Shown: positions 42,944 through 51,345, counted from the first letter of the stretch. The stretch is DNA of 64,000 bases from Solirubrobacteraceae bacterium (GCA_017882455.1 JADGPL010000009.1:1-64000), one strand, 5' to 3'. A program made the numbers and translations. Notes: generated from the sequence alone by a model not told the origin.

Positions 42944-44212
42944 TCACGCTCCTTCGTGCTGCCCCCGTGGTGTCGCGATCGCAAACGCGCTTGCGGCCTC
43001 GTCGGCGATGTGGCGGGCGATCGCCATGGAGGAGGTGGCGGCCGGGGAGGGTGCGTTGCGAACGTGCAGGGCCCGATCGGTTCGCGAGAACGCGAAGTCC
43101 TCGAGGAGCCTGCCGTCGCGGCCAAGCGCCTGGGCCCGCACGCCGGCGAACGAGGGCTCGACGTCGTTCACCTCGAGCGCAGGCACATACTGTGCGGCCG
43201 CGCGGACGAACGCGCCCCGCACCGCTGCATGGTGCAGCTCGGTCAACCCGGTCTTCCACCAGCGCGCCAGCATCCGCCAGGTGCCTGGCCAGCACAGAGT
43301 GTCGAGCAGGTCGTTCCGGCGCACGGTGGCGAGGCGGTAGGCGTCACGGGCTCCCGCCATCAGCGCGCTCGGGCCGATCAGCACCTCGCCGTCGATGTTC
43401 CTTGTGAGGTGCACGCCGAGGAACGGCAGCGCGGGATCGGGAACGGGGTAGATCAGCGCCCGTACCAGCTCGCGACGATCGGGCACCAGGCGCAGATATG
43501 CCCCTCGAAAGGGCACGATCCGGGGGTCTGGATCGGCGCCGGCGATCACGGCCAGGCGATCGGCCCACGCCCCCGCACAGAAGACCGCGTGACCGGCTTC
43601 GGTCGCGCCCTGGGAGTGCGTCAGGCGCAGCGAGCGACGGCCGCTCGCGACGCCCGTGATCTCACAGCCGGTTGCGACCGTTCCGCCCGCCGCGCGTATG
43701 TCCTCCGCGTAGGCTCGCGCCACAGCTGAGAAGTCGACGATGCCCGTTCCGGGCGAGTGAAGCCCGGCGATCCCGCGGGCGTGCGGCTCTATCTGCTCGA
43801 TTCCGGCAGCGTCCAGCCGTCGGAGACCCGGCACCCCGTTGGCCCGGCCCCTGCGCTCGAGCTCTGCGAGTCGCCCGAGCTCCGACATGTCCCTCGCCAC
43901 GATCAGCTTTCCGCAGCGCTTCGTGGCGATGCCGCGCTGCTCGCAGTATTCGTAGATCTCGCGCGAGCCCTCAACGCACAGGCGTGCCTTGAGCGATCCT
44001 GGGGCGTAGTAGACGCCGGCGTGGATCACGCCCGAGTTGTGGCTGCTCTGATGGGCGGCGATCCCTTGCTCTCGCTCGAGGACGCACACGGACGCCCGCC
44101 GGTCACGGGCGAGCAGCTCGCGCGCGACCGCGAGCCCCACGATCCCTCCGCCGACGATCGCCAGATCGCAGCGCTCGGGCGCGGGGGCGGCCTGCTCAGG
44201 TGGTTCGGACAC
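42944..44212 (-). CDS. lhgO: L-2-hydroxyglutarate oxidase
   Basis: A 422-residue FAD-dependent oxidoreductase of the DAO family. 'DLAIVGGGIVGLAVAREL' is the FAD dinucleotide motif. 'HQSSHNSGVIHAGVYYAPGS' and 'KARLCVEGSREIYEYCEQ' are the LhgO-specific substrate region, and 'GIVDFSAVARAYAEDI' and 'LHVRNAPSPAATSSMAI' match the family's middle and end. It oxidises L-2-hydroxyglutarate to 2-oxoglutarate, passing electrons to quinone, a metabolite-repair step. Convergent with the SDR gene and unrelated to glycan synthesis. Confidence 0.92.
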   Translation of the reverse strand: MSEPPEQAAPAPERCDLAIVGGGIVGLAVARELLARDRRASVCVLEREQGIAAHQSSHNSGVIHAGVYYAPGSLKARLCVEGSREIYEYCEQRGIATKRCGKLIVARDMSELGRLAELERRGRANGVPGLRRLDAAGIEQIEPHARGIAGLHSPGTGIVDFSAVARAYAEDIRAAGGTVATGCEITGVASGRRSLRLTHSQGATEAGHAVFCAGAWADRLAVIAGADPDPRIVPFRGAYLRLVPDRRELVRALIYPVPDPALPFLGVHLTRNIDGEVLIGPSALMAGARDAYRLATVRRNDLLDTLCWPGTWRMLARWWKTGLTELHHAAVRGAFVRAAAQYVPALEVNDVEPSFAGVRAQALGRDGRLLEDFAFSRTDRALHVRNAPSPAATSSMAIARHIADEAASAFAIATPRGQHEGA

Positions 44213-44319
44213 GTCGAGAGAGCGTGCCAGACCTGTCCTGCTGGGGCGCTCGCAGGCGCGCAGGCGTTGGCCTGGACGTTGGCCGGGCGTTGGCCTGGGA
44301 CCGGCCTCGCCGAGACCGC

Positions 44320-45747
44320 TTAGCCGACGACCGCGGCGGGGCCGCCGGGCGCGGTGGCGGCGGCGGCGTTGAGCAGGCCCGCCCCGTACAGGCGTTCGTC
44401 CCCGCCCCCGCCGAGCTTGGTCGCGGTCGCCTGCAGGCGCGCCGTTATCTGGGCCGGAGTGGGATGGCGCCCGAGTACGCCGCTGGCGATGATCAGGGCG
44501 GCCGCGGCGGCCACGTGGGGCGTGGCCATCGAGGTTCCTTCATAGCCGGTCGGCAGTCCGAAGCGCCTTGGCGAGCTTCCGGTGAAGGTGACCTGGTAGA
44601 TATCGCGCCCGGCGGGCAGTTCGGGGCGGCAGTTGGGATCGCCCGGCAGATCGGCATCGGCTCCGCCGCCGGGGGCCACGAGCGTCAGCCCTGAGCCGTC
44701 ATTGGAGTAGCTGGCCAGGCAGCCGTGCTCGGTGGTGGCACCCACCGAGACCACGTCGGGCCCCTTGGCCGGATAGGCGATCGCGGCGTGCCCCTCGTTG
44801 CCCGCGGCCGCCACCACGAGCACCCGACGGCGATGGGCATAGCGGATCGCTTCGATCAGCTCCGGGATGTCCGAGGCGGTCACGCCGGGCGAGAACTCGA
44901 GGCTCAGGTTGATCACCTGCGCGCCGTGCTTGACCGCGAATAGCACCCCTTCGGCGATCGTGGAGGCTTCGCCTTCGCCCTGGGTGTCGAGGACGCGCAC
45001 CGGCATGATGTGCGCGGCGAAGGCAAGGCCCGTGACCCCGTAGCGGTTGCCGGTGGCCTCGGCGATGGTTGCCGCGACGAACGTGCCATGGCCGTTGCGG
45101 TCGTTGGGGAAGCGGTTGTGGGCCACGAAGTCATAGCCCTGCACGAACGTGTGGCTGCTGAAGTCGGGCGAGCGGCGGAAGGGTCCGCGGTTGGCGTAGG
45201 CGACCCCCGTGTCGAGCACGGCCACGGTCGTGCCTCTGCCGCCGGGCGCGCCGTCCGCCGCCACGTTGGCCCACGCTTCGGGGGCGTTGATGCTGAAGGG
45301 GCCGCTGAAGTTCCACTGCAGCTGCTGCCATTCTCCCGGCGCGGTGCCCGAGCCGACGTCGTTCGGGATCAGCCCGCCCGCGGCGCGGGCGACGCTGCCG
45401 GTCGCGTGGGCAACGTAGTCGGGCACGGCCCACTGCACGTCGCGCTGAGCGCGCAGCTGGCGCAGGGCGGAGGCGACGCTCGCGCCACGCGCCAGGCGCA
45501 CGAGCATCGTGTGGGCGCCGCCGGAAGCGAGCGGGGTGCTTCGGCCAGCGCTCGCGGCGCTCGCGCGCGAGGCAGGCGCGTAGCGGACGACGATCTCGTT
45601 GGAGGCATAGCCGTCGGCGTCGACTACGGCAAGCGCGCTTGCCGGCAGGCCCATCACGCACGCCGAGAGGCCCAGCGCGAGCAGCCCGAGCAGGCGAACG
45701 CTTCGCGCGCAGGAGGAGAGCTCGTGGCGAGGGAGACAGATGGCCAT
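44320..45747 (-). CDS. Exported subtilisin-like serine protease (S8 family)
   Basis: A 475-residue exported protease from ATG 45747. The signal peptide is 'CARSVRLLGLLALGLSAC' with ASALA. An inhibitor-like pro-region (about 50-120) precedes the catalytic domain, where D179 ('VAVLDTGVAY'), H220 ('DRNGHGTFVAATIAE') and S406 ('YEGTSMATPHVAAAAALI') form the triad and N317 ('AAAGNEGH') the oxyanion hole. A longer in-frame start would overlap tadA, so ATG 45747 is preferred. It probably degrades or processes extracellular proteins. It is divergent from tadA. Confidence 0.93.
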   Translation of the reverse strand: MAICLPRHELSSCARSVRLLGLLALGLSACVMGLPASALAVVDADGYASNEIVVRYAPASRASAASAGRSTPLASGGAHTMLVRLARGASVASALRQLRAQRDVQWAVPDYVAHATGSVARAAGGLIPNDVGSGTAPGEWQQLQWNFSGPFSINAPEAWANVAADGAPGGRGTTVAVLDTGVAYANRGPFRRSPDFSSHTFVQGYDFVAHNRFPNDRNGHGTFVAATIAEATGNRYGVTGLAFAAHIMPVRVLDTQGEGEASTIAEGVLFAVKHGAQVINLSLEFSPGVTASDIPELIEAIRYAHRRRVLVVAAAGNEGHAAIAYPAKGPDVVSVGATTEHGCLASYSNDGSGLTLVAPGGGADADLPGDPNCRPELPAGRDIYQVTFTGSSPRRFGLPTGYEGTSMATPHVAAAAALIIASGVLGRHPTPAQITARLQATATKLGGGGDERLYGAGLLNAAAATAPGGPAAVVG

Positions 45748-45830
45748 GGACTTGGGTAATGATGGTGTGCCGCGCGTGCCGCGCGTGCCGAGGACGGGGA
45801 GGCACTGTCGCAGACGCGGCGGCGAGGCAT

Positions 45831-46295
45831 ATGAGCGAGCATTTCTTCCCACGCGACGACTACTTCATGCGCCTGGCCCTGCGCGAGGCCGAGCGTGCGT
45901 TGGAACACGACGACGTGCCGATCGGCGCGGTCGTGGTGCGTAACGGAGAGGTTCTCGCAAGCGGGCACAACGAGCGCGAGCTGCGCCAGGATCCCACGGC
46001 CCACGCCGAGATCATCGCCCTGCGCGAGGCTGCGCGGGCCGTCGGCAGCTGGCGCGTGCTCGACACGGTCATCTACGTCACGCTCGAGCCCTGCGCGATG
46101 TGCGCGGGCGCGATCGTGCTGGCCAGGGTTCCTCGCGTGGTCTATGGCGCCTACGACCCCAAGGCGGGAGCCTGCGGGAGCGTGCTCGATGTCCTCGGCG
46201 AGCCGCGCCTCAACCATCGCCCGGCGGTCGCCGGCGGCCTGCTCGACGAGGAGTGCGCGGAGATGCTCAGCGCCTTCTTCGCCTCGCGTCGCTAG
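45831..46295 (+). CDS. tadA: tRNA-specific adenosine deaminase
   Basis: A 154-residue zinc deaminase from ATG 45831. H58-A-E60 ('AHAEIIALREA') and P87-C88-xx-C91 ('LEPCAMCAGAIVLAR') are the catalytic and zinc residues of the CDA fold. 'RVVYGAYDPKAGACGSV' and 'LNHRPAVAGGLLDEECAEML' are TadA-specific. It deaminates A34 of tRNA-Arg(ACG) to inosine, an essential function. Immediately followed by a tRNA gene, 18 bp away. Confidence 0.96.
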   Translation: MSEHFFPRDDYFMRLALREAERALEHDDVPIGAVVVRNGEVLASGHNERELRQDPTAHAEIIALREAARAVGSWRVLDTVIYVTLEPCAMCAGAIVLARVPRVVYGAYDPKAGACGSVLDVLGEPRLNHRPAVAGGLLDEECAEMLSAFFASRR

Positions 46296-46313
46296 CCTAG
46301 GGGCCGTCGCCCT

Positions 46314-46403
46314 GGAGGGGTGGCAGAGCGGTTGAATGCGGCGGTCTCGAAAACCGTTGTGCGCCTGATTGGCGTACCGAGAGTTCGAATCTCTCCCCCT
46401 CCG
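46314..46403 (+). tRNA. tRNA-Ser (anticodon CGA)
   Basis: The 7-bp acceptor stem GGAGGGG (46314-46320) pairs with CCCCTCC (46396-46402), followed by discriminator G 46403. The anticodon loop CTCGAAA between CGGT and ACCG stems gives anticodon CGA (serine, UCG). A long variable arm with a GCGCC/GGCGT stem is typical of class II tRNA-Ser. The T arm is GAGAG-TTCGAAT-CTCTC (46379-46395). CCA is not encoded. A 46-bp stretch of this gene is duplicated 1.7 kb downstream. Confidence 0.97.
46341..46386 (+). repeat. 46-bp direct repeat, copy within tRNA-Ser (putative att site)
   Basis: Identical over 46 bp to 48024-48069. It covers the anticodon stem-loop, the variable arm and the first half of the T arm. 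The match breaks one base before on the left and at 46387 on the right. The arrangement is that of an attachment site at a tRNA gene. Confidence 0.9.
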
Positions 46404-46625
46404 TTTTTGGCTGGATTCCTGGATTCCGCGTGTTTGCAGGAGATCTGGCCAGTACGAGCCCAAGTTGGCTGTGCCTGCGAGACCGCAGGAGGACGCCCAA
46501 ACCCGCCTGAGCGGCACATGGACTGGCGCGCGATCGGCGCGCAAACGCCAAGTTGGCTCAGGGTTTGCGATTTGTCACACCGACCATCCCACAGGGGTCG
46601 GGCGTGGTGTGGGCAAATCGCCGCT

Positions 46626-47855
46626 TTACTCGTCCTCCTCGAGCCGCGGGTGTCTGCGGCGCATGAAGTCGCCGAACATCGGCGCGGTGTAGGCGTATAC
46701 GCCGTGATCGTCGCGGTAGATGAGGTTGTCGGCGATGAGTCGAATGAGGCTCTGTGAGAGCGCGCCCGTGGAGCGGCCCGTGGCTGCGTCGAGGTCTGCC
46801 TTGGTCAAGCGCTCGGCACCGAGTGATGCCGCTACTCGCAGCGTGCCTTGGTCGGCTTGTCGGGCGTCGCGGTAGCGTGGCTCGAAGAACTCCTCGTCGA
46901 GACTGCGCTGGATCGCCACGCGCTCGCGCTCGTATAGCTTGGCGGTGATCGTCGTAGTGCCCTCGAGGTCCGCCGCTTCCCAGAGTGCCTCGCCGAACCA
47001 CTGGATGAAGTAGGGATAGCCGTCGACGTCGCGTGCGACACGATCCGCGACACCCGGCCCATAGGTGATGTCGGTGGCGGGGCGCACGAGCGCTTGCGCC
47101 GCCGCGCTGAGCTTGTCGGGTCGCTCTGGCGTCAGCGAGAGGTTGTCGATCACCTCGGCTCGGAACAGGCGCTCGGCGTTGCTGCGAGCGGCGTGGATGT
47201 TGCCGACCAGCGGTGGCAGGCCGCAGAGGACCAGCATGATGGGCATCGGGTACTCGTCATCGTCTTGGACCGCCACGAGCGCTGACAGAAGCGCCCCGAG
47301 AGGAAACTGGTGCTTGGCCTGCCGGTCGTAAACGCTGTGGGCCTCGTCGAACAGAAGCGCCACACCCCGCCCCTGTGCCTGGGCAATCTCGCCGATTTGC
47401 ATGAGCGCCTCGCGCAGCCCGTCTTCAAGCAGGGTAGACGCGAACTGTTCGGAGCCAGCGCGCACCGACACACTCACCCCATCGGCGATCTGCAGCTGCA
47501 CCTGCCCGATCGCCTTCATCGCCGCGGCCACACGCTTCTTGATCCTCACCTTTACGCTCAGCGCCTCCACCGCCTCCGTCAGGTAGCCGGCGAGCGCGAT
47601 CGCGAAGTCGGCCTCCTCGCAGAGGCGCGTGCTCCAGTCCCGGCGCACGACCACCCACTCTTGGCGTCGGGCGATTCGCTCGTACTCCTTGAGCAGCACC
47701 GTCTTGCCAACGCCTCGAAGCCCTGTGATCCGTAGGTTGCGCCGCTTCTCGGGGTAGTCCTCCAGCAGACGCTGGAAGCGATGGATCTGCTGCTCACGGC
47801 CTGCCAGGTACGGCGGCCTGGTCCCAACGCCGGGGCTGTAGGGGTTCCGCGCCAT
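46626..47855 (-). CDS. P-loop (AAA/STAND-type) ATPase with C-terminal winged-helix-like region
   Basis: A 409-residue ATPase from ATG 47855. The N-terminus 'PYLAGREQQIHRFQRLLED' is the usual entry to AAA_16-type domains. Walker A is K51 in 'ITGLRGVGKTVLL'; Walker B is 'GVALLFDEAHSVYD'. A sensor-like 'LVLCGLPPLVGNIH' and an arginine in 'SNAERLFRAEVI' follow. The C-terminal ~70 residues ('LTKADLDAATGRSTGALSQS', 'LIYRDDHGVYAYTAPMFGDF') resemble a winged helix, as in archaeal-type and mobile-element ATPases. Its base composition is less G+C-rich than its neighbours. It is the sole gene in a tRNA-bounded segment, hinting at a mobile or defence-related role, which is unproven. Confidence 0.85.
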   Translation of the reverse strand: MARNPYSPGVGTRPPYLAGREQQIHRFQRLLEDYPEKRRNLRITGLRGVGKTVLLKEYERIARRQEWVVVRRDWSTRLCEEADFAIALAGYLTEAVEALSVKVRIKKRVAAAMKAIGQVQLQIADGVSVSVRAGSEQFASTLLEDGLREALMQIGEIAQAQGRGVALLFDEAHSVYDRQAKHQFPLGALLSALVAVQDDDEYPMPIMLVLCGLPPLVGNIHAARSNAERLFRAEVIDNLSLTPERPDKLSAAAQALVRPATDITYGPGVADRVARDVDGYPYFIQWFGEALWEAADLEGTTTITAKLYERERVAIQRSLDEEFFEPRYRDARQADQGTLRVAASLGAERLTKADLDAATGRSTGALSQSLIRLIADNLIYRDDHGVYAYTAPMFGDFMRRRHPRLEEDE

Positions 47856-47876
47856 TACGGAAAGTTAGCAGACATC

Positions 47877-47901
47877 ACAGATATCTGTAACCTTCTGTAA
47901 C
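47877..47901. promoter_or_regulatory. Operator-like palindrome and direct repeat upstream of the ATPase gene
   Basis: A perfect 12-bp palindrome ACAGATATCTGT (47877-47888) overlaps two direct copies of CTGTAAC (47885-47891 and 47895-47901). They lie 22-46 bp upstream of the ATPase ATG in an AT-rich patch, where the promoter should be. Self-regulation by the ATPase's winged-helix region is possible but unproven. Confidence 0.5.
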
Positions 47902-48023
47902 TTGCTGTTGGCTTTGGGGCCGCGACGTCGAAGCCGGCGCAAACCCTCAAGTAGCGATTCCGCAGGACTGGCGCGCATGCGGGCGTGCATAAGCGATTTT
48001 CGGCTCTGCAGAGCCAAAGCTTA

Positions 48024-48069
48024 GCGGTCTCGAAAACCGTTGTGCGCCTGATTGGCGTACCGAGAGTTC
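48024..48069 (+). repeat. 46-bp direct repeat, displaced tRNA-Ser fragment (putative att site)
   Basis: Perfect copy of 46341-46386: anticodon arm, variable arm and start of the T arm of tRNA-Ser. It lacks the acceptor stem and D arm, so it is not a functional tRNA. Sequence beyond the T-loop start is unrelated to the tRNA. Between it and the ATPase gene (47902-48023) nothing else is recognisable. Confidence 0.9.
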
Positions 48070-48111
48070 CCCGCAGGAAGCTGCCCAGTGCCGACGACGG
48101 TCGTCTGCTCG

Positions 48112-48173
48112 CGCCCGCTCGCGATGGCTGATCCGGCCCTCGATGCCGGTTCGGTAGCGCGCCGCTTTGGACG
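48112..48173 (-). pseudogene. Transposase remnant (DDE-type, IS-derived)
   Basis: Reading the minus strand, a stretch encodes 'PSKAARYRTGIEGRISHRE', which resembles the 'RFRxGIEGRIS-LKR' block near the C-terminus of DDE transposases. The match stops within about 20 residues: downstream the frame is unrelated and the usual Trp/Gly-rich end is absent. It sits between the tRNA fragment and plsC. Only the fragment supports the call, so the IS family is not assigned. Confidence 0.5.
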
Positions 48174-48187
48174 GTGAGATCCGACCG

Positions 48188-49072
48188 TCAGCGTCGCATG
48201 TTGCCGCTACGCACCGCGCGCAAGTGGCGCCACGGGTGTCCCAGCTGTTCGCGCAGCTGCGCTCTGGCCTTGCGTCGGCGTATCTTGCGCGGCTCGACGA
48301 TGCCGAGTAGACGGGGCGCCGCTGACGTCCGCCGACGCGCCAACAGCCCGGCACCGAGCCCGATCGCCGTGAGTCCGGCGAGGATCATGCCCGGGCGGGC
48401 CAGCTCACGGCTGTACTCGCTCTGGACGGACTGCCACAGCCGGCGGTCGACGAGCTCGCCTAGGGCATCGGGGCGCCCGGAGAGCTGGCCCGGCTCGATC
48501 GCTGGCAGGAACGTCAGCTGCACACGCCTGGGCTTGGGGAACGGTCCCAGCCACAGCCGGTGCGTGCCAGCGATCGCCGCGGGGATGATCGGGGCGCCCG
48601 TCTGCAGCGCGAGCCTGCCGGCACCGTGGTGCGGTGAGCCGAGCGCATCCGGATCCTCGACTCGCGTGCCCTCCGGGAAGATCACGAGCAGCCCACCCTG
48701 CTCGAGGATCGATCGCGCGGTCTTCATCGCCTCGACGTCGGCCTCGCCACGACGCACGGGAAACGCGCCCAGCCGCAGGAACAGCCAGCCCAGTGGCCCT
48801 TCCAGCAGCTCGGTCTTGGCCATGAAGCGCACATGGCGGCGGGTGGCGATGCCGACGAAGAAGGCGTCCAGGAAGCTCTTGTGGTTCGGCGCCACGATCG
48901 CCGCGCCATGTGAAGGTATGTGCTCAGATCCTGAGATCCGTACGCGAAACCACAGCCGCAGCGCTGGCGCCAGCAGCGATCGAATGAGCGCATACAGGCG
49001 CGTGTCAACCCCGCGCTCGCGGGCAGCCACGTGCATCCGCTCGATGCTTGTGGAAGCTTGTCCCTCAGTCAC
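48188..49072 (-). CDS. 1-acylglycerol-3-phosphate O-acyltransferase (PlsC-like)
   Basis: A 294-residue LPLAT-superfamily enzyme from GTG 49072. H64-x4-D69 ('VAPNHKSFLDAFFVG') is the catalytic motif, 'FMAKTELLEGPLGWLFLRLG' and 'VIFPEGTRVED' (132-137) are the acyl-acceptor and phosphate-binding blocks, and 'HGAGRLALQTGAPIIPAAI' is the last. It acylates lysophosphatidic acid or a similar lipid at the membrane. The C-terminal ~75 residues are Arg-rich with a short hydrophobic stretch ('MILAGLTAIGLGAGLLA'), an extension beyond the core family. Confidence 0.92.
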   Translation of the reverse strand: MTEGQASTSIERMHVAARERGVDTRLYALIRSLLAPALRLWFRVRISGSEHIPSHGAAIVAPNHKSFLDAFFVGIATRRHVRFMAKTELLEGPLGWLFLRLGAFPVRRGEADVEAMKTARSILEQGGLLVIFPEGTRVEDPDALGSPHHGAGRLALQTGAPIIPAAIAGTHRLWLGPFPKPRRVQLTFLPAIEPGQLSGRPDALGELVDRRLWQSVQSEYSRELARPGMILAGLTAIGLGAGLLARRRTSAAPRLLGIVEPRKIRRRKARAQLREQLGHPWRHLRAVRSGNMRR

Positions 49073-49869
49073 GGGGTCTCAAAAATGCCGACCGGTGCTG
49101 GCGTCATCGACCCAGAGTCTTCTCGCCCGCCTCGCGTCGCGCATCCGCGCGAGCAACGCCTCGGGATGGCGGGAGACTACGTACTGAAGCGAGGCCGAAT
49201 GAGCGGCGCGCAAGCGTTGCGCCCGCGGCGATGGTCGCGCAGCGTCCCGAGCGCAACGCGCGAGGGCCAGGGCATATCAGCGCACCCACGGCAGGAAGAC
49301 GTCGCCTCGACCGAACACGCTCAGCCCGGTGCGCCGGGTCCAGTCTGTCCGCTACGGGATCGAAGACCAGCGAAAGGTCGGCTGGAGGCTGACGGTGCTT
49401 AGCGCTGTCCAGATGACGTGAACGACCATGGCTTACGTCGCGACAGCGGGGCGGCCGGCTCCGTAGTTTCCGGCTCGATGCTGGCGGTCGCCCGCGGATG
49501 GCCGCCCCGCCGAAGGAGACTAATTTGAGCAGCGCAAGTCAAGAACACGCCGGTCGGCGGATGGTGCAGCCGGCTCGGCGCTGAAGTAACCCTCAAGGTC
49601 ATGAGCGCGCCCTCCCTCCACCAAGTCACGACTCTTCCCCGTGGGACGGAGCGGAGGGCGCTGAGGGGCCGCAACGCCGTGTTCGCCGGGGAAGTCGGTG
49701 GCGATGGCGAGAACGGCTTTCACGTCGCCGATGTGCAGGCGATGGCCGAGGCGACTGAACCGCTTGAGAAGGTCGACGCGGCGCGCTGCCGGCGGAGCGT
49801 CGCCTCAATCGACCTGACGCCACGTTGCGTCGCGCGGACGCCAATCCTCCAGCCAGCGAGCTGAACGCG
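49073..49869. other. 797 bp without a convincing gene
   Basis: Short frames exist on both strands, the longest about 120 codons, but none has recognisable motifs, a good ribosome-binding site or conserved-looking sequence. No tRNA, repeat or clear terminator is seen. The region lies between plsC and a run of small or decayed genes and may be degraded sequence. Confidence 0.6.
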
Positions 49870-50259
49870 ATGACCCCCGAGCCCTACACGCCCGTCATCG
49901 ACAAGCCGCGGCACGATCGCGCGCACGCGCGACGCGAGGCGGCTTGCGCGATCCAGCTCGTGGCGCGCTCGCTGGCGGTGGATCCCGCGGCACTCAGCGC
50001 GGCTTCCTATCGCGGCTTCTGCGCACGCCAGGGGGATCTGCACCTGCCGTCATCGCTGGCGATCAGCGTCCTGTTCGTCGGCTGGCAGCGTGCCTGCGAG
50101 CAGGTCTCAGCGCTGACCTACGACGAGGCGAACCTCGAGGCGGACGTCGTACGCATGCTCTATGGCGACCCGTCGCGCCGTCACCGCGCCTACGCCACTG
50201 CGGGCCATGACCGAATGGCGGAGCCACTCGGGACCGCGGCGGACGGGAGCGATGTCTGA
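49870..50259 (+). CDS. Hypothetical protein
   Basis: A 129-residue protein from ATG 49870, with no motif I recognise. It is Ala/Arg-rich and largely helical, with an N-terminal basic stretch ('DRAHARREAACAIQLVARSL') and 'LPSSLAISVLFVGWQRACEQ' in the middle. There is no signal peptide or membrane segment. Its stop overlaps the ATG of the baeRF-like gene (TGATG), so the two are translated together, the best argument that it is real. Confidence 0.45.
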   Translation: MTPEPYTPVIDKPRHDRAHARREAACAIQLVARSLAVDPAALSAASYRGFCARQGDLHLPSSLAISVLFVGWQRACEQVSALTYDEANLEADVVRMLYGDPSRRHRAYATAGHDRMAEPLGTAADGSDV

Positions 50260-51155
50260 TGGCGCCGCCCGCGGTGGGCACCGGCACGTTGCGCCGGCTG
50301 AGCGAGCTCCACACCGGCCGGCATCCTGTCCTCAGCGTCTACCTTGGCCTCGAGGGCGGGAGATCTCTCGAGGCAGCCGTCGAAGTGCGCGAGCGGGAAC
50401 TGGACGGCGTGATCGCTGGCATCGAGCAGGGGACGATGCAGGCCGAGGTGGGACGTCTCCACGAGGTCCTGCGGTGCATGCCCCCGCTCGCACACGGAAC
50501 GCGCAGCCTCGCCCTGTTCTCATCGGCACAAGGAGCGACAGTCGCGGCCGTGCCGCTGCCGAGCCCGATCGAGCCGCTGGCAGTCATCGACACTCTGCCA
50601 TGGCTCGAGCCGCTGGCTGGCATCTTCACCCCTGGAGATCATGCCGTCGCCGTTATTGACCGCCACGCTGGAAGGCTGTTTCGAGGCGCGCCACGAATGC
50701 TCGTGGAGTACGCGACCGTCTGCGACCGGCATCACCATCGCCCCGCATTGGGCGACTGTACGCAGCTGAGAGGCTCCTGTCCTACACAAGAGGATCCGGC
50801 GGAGCACGCGCGCAGGCTCGCAGAGCTGTTGCTGCGCGCTCACCGGCGCCGCGCCTTCGAGGAGCTTGCCGTAGTCGCCCCGAGCGGCCTCTGGCCAGCG
50901 ATCGAAGCCGCCCTGCACAGAGACCTGCGCAGCCGGCTTACCGCGCTCGTCGATCTCGAGCTGATCGATGCCTCCGTCCAAGAGATCGCGCACGCGTTCA
51001 GCCGGCATGCCCGTAGTGGGCGTGCCGCACACCCGGCGTGCTCGAGCAGCACGCGTCCACCGCTGGCCGGCGCGATCAGCACCGCACGTCACGCCACCAT
51101 CCTCGCCCTGCCCGAGTCGACGCCCGAGCACGCTCTCACCGCGGCCGCCGGATGA
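50259..51155 (+). CDS. Bacterial archaeo-eRF1 (baeRF)/Vms1-like protein
   Basis: A 298-residue protein. The N-terminal 'HPVLSVYLGLEGGRSLEAAV' and 'THGTRSLALFSSAQGATVAA' follow the pattern of actinobacterial proteins often labelled peptide chain release factor 1-like. 'DHAVAVIDRHAGRLFRGAPR' and 'EELAVVAPSGLWPAIEAALH' are the middle (RNase-H-like) domain. The characteristic GGQ loop of a hydrolase is not seen. Relatives act in ribosome rescue or stasis. The C-terminal 50 residues are low-complexity and look frameshifted or decayed compared with longer relatives. Confidence 0.65.
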   Translation: MAPPAVGTGTLRRLSELHTGRHPVLSVYLGLEGGRSLEAAVEVRERELDGVIAGIEQGTMQAEVGRLHEVLRCMPPLAHGTRSLALFSSAQGATVAAVPLPSPIEPLAVIDTLPWLEPLAGIFTPGDHAVAVIDRHAGRLFRGAPRMLVEYATVCDRHHHRPALGDCTQLRGSCPTQEDPAEHARRLAELLLRAHRRRAFEELAVVAPSGLWPAIEAALHRDLRSRLTALVDLELIDASVQEIAHAFSRHARSGRAAHPACSSSTRPPLAGAISTARHATILALPESTPEHALTAAAG

Positions 51156-51171
51156 TGATTGAGCGAGCGCC

Positions 51172-51345
51172 GTGGAGATCGAGGCGTATGGCCGGGTTGA
51201 CGTGCTCGTCAACAATGTCGGGCAGGGTCTTCACGTTATGCTCGAGGAGCTCGACCCGGCCGACCTGCGTGCCGTGTTCGAGCTCGACGTGGTCGCGTCT
51301 CTGGTGGGCATGCAGGCGGCGCTCCCGCTGATGCGGACGCTGCAG
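51172..51345 (+). pseudogene. Short-chain dehydrogenase fragment
   Basis: A 58-codon stretch encodes 'YGRVDVLVNNVGQGLHVMLE' followed by 'DLRAVFELDVVASLVGMQAA' and LPLMR, the central part of a classical SDR (NNxG motif and following helices). The N-terminal Rossmann glycine motif and the catalytic Ser/Tyr/Lys part are both missing. Sequence beyond is unrelated, and the ribonucleotide reductase gene starts about 90 bp later. It is a remnant left by deletion or insertion. Confidence 0.75.

Larger units (their letters stand above)
46387..48069. mobile_element. 1.7-kb putative integrated element at tRNA-Ser carrying one ATPase gene
   Basis: The segment is bounded by the 46-bp duplication of tRNA-Ser sequence (46341-46386 and 48024-48069). 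The complete tRNA is on the left and a partial copy on the right, as expected after integration at a tRNA. The only gene inside is a P-loop ATPase (46626-47855), with an AT-rich control region. No integrase, relaxase or replication gene is present, so it is either a remnant or an element mobilised in trans. A transposase remnant lies just outside the right copy. Confidence 0.55.

Noticed and set aside
48024-48069. Second tRNA-Ser gene
   Set aside because: Only the anticodon arm, variable arm and part of the T arm are present, with no acceptor stem or D arm.
49031-49864. Several 60-120-codon frames on both strands
   Set aside because: No ribosome-binding sites, motifs or plausible composition; treated as non-coding.
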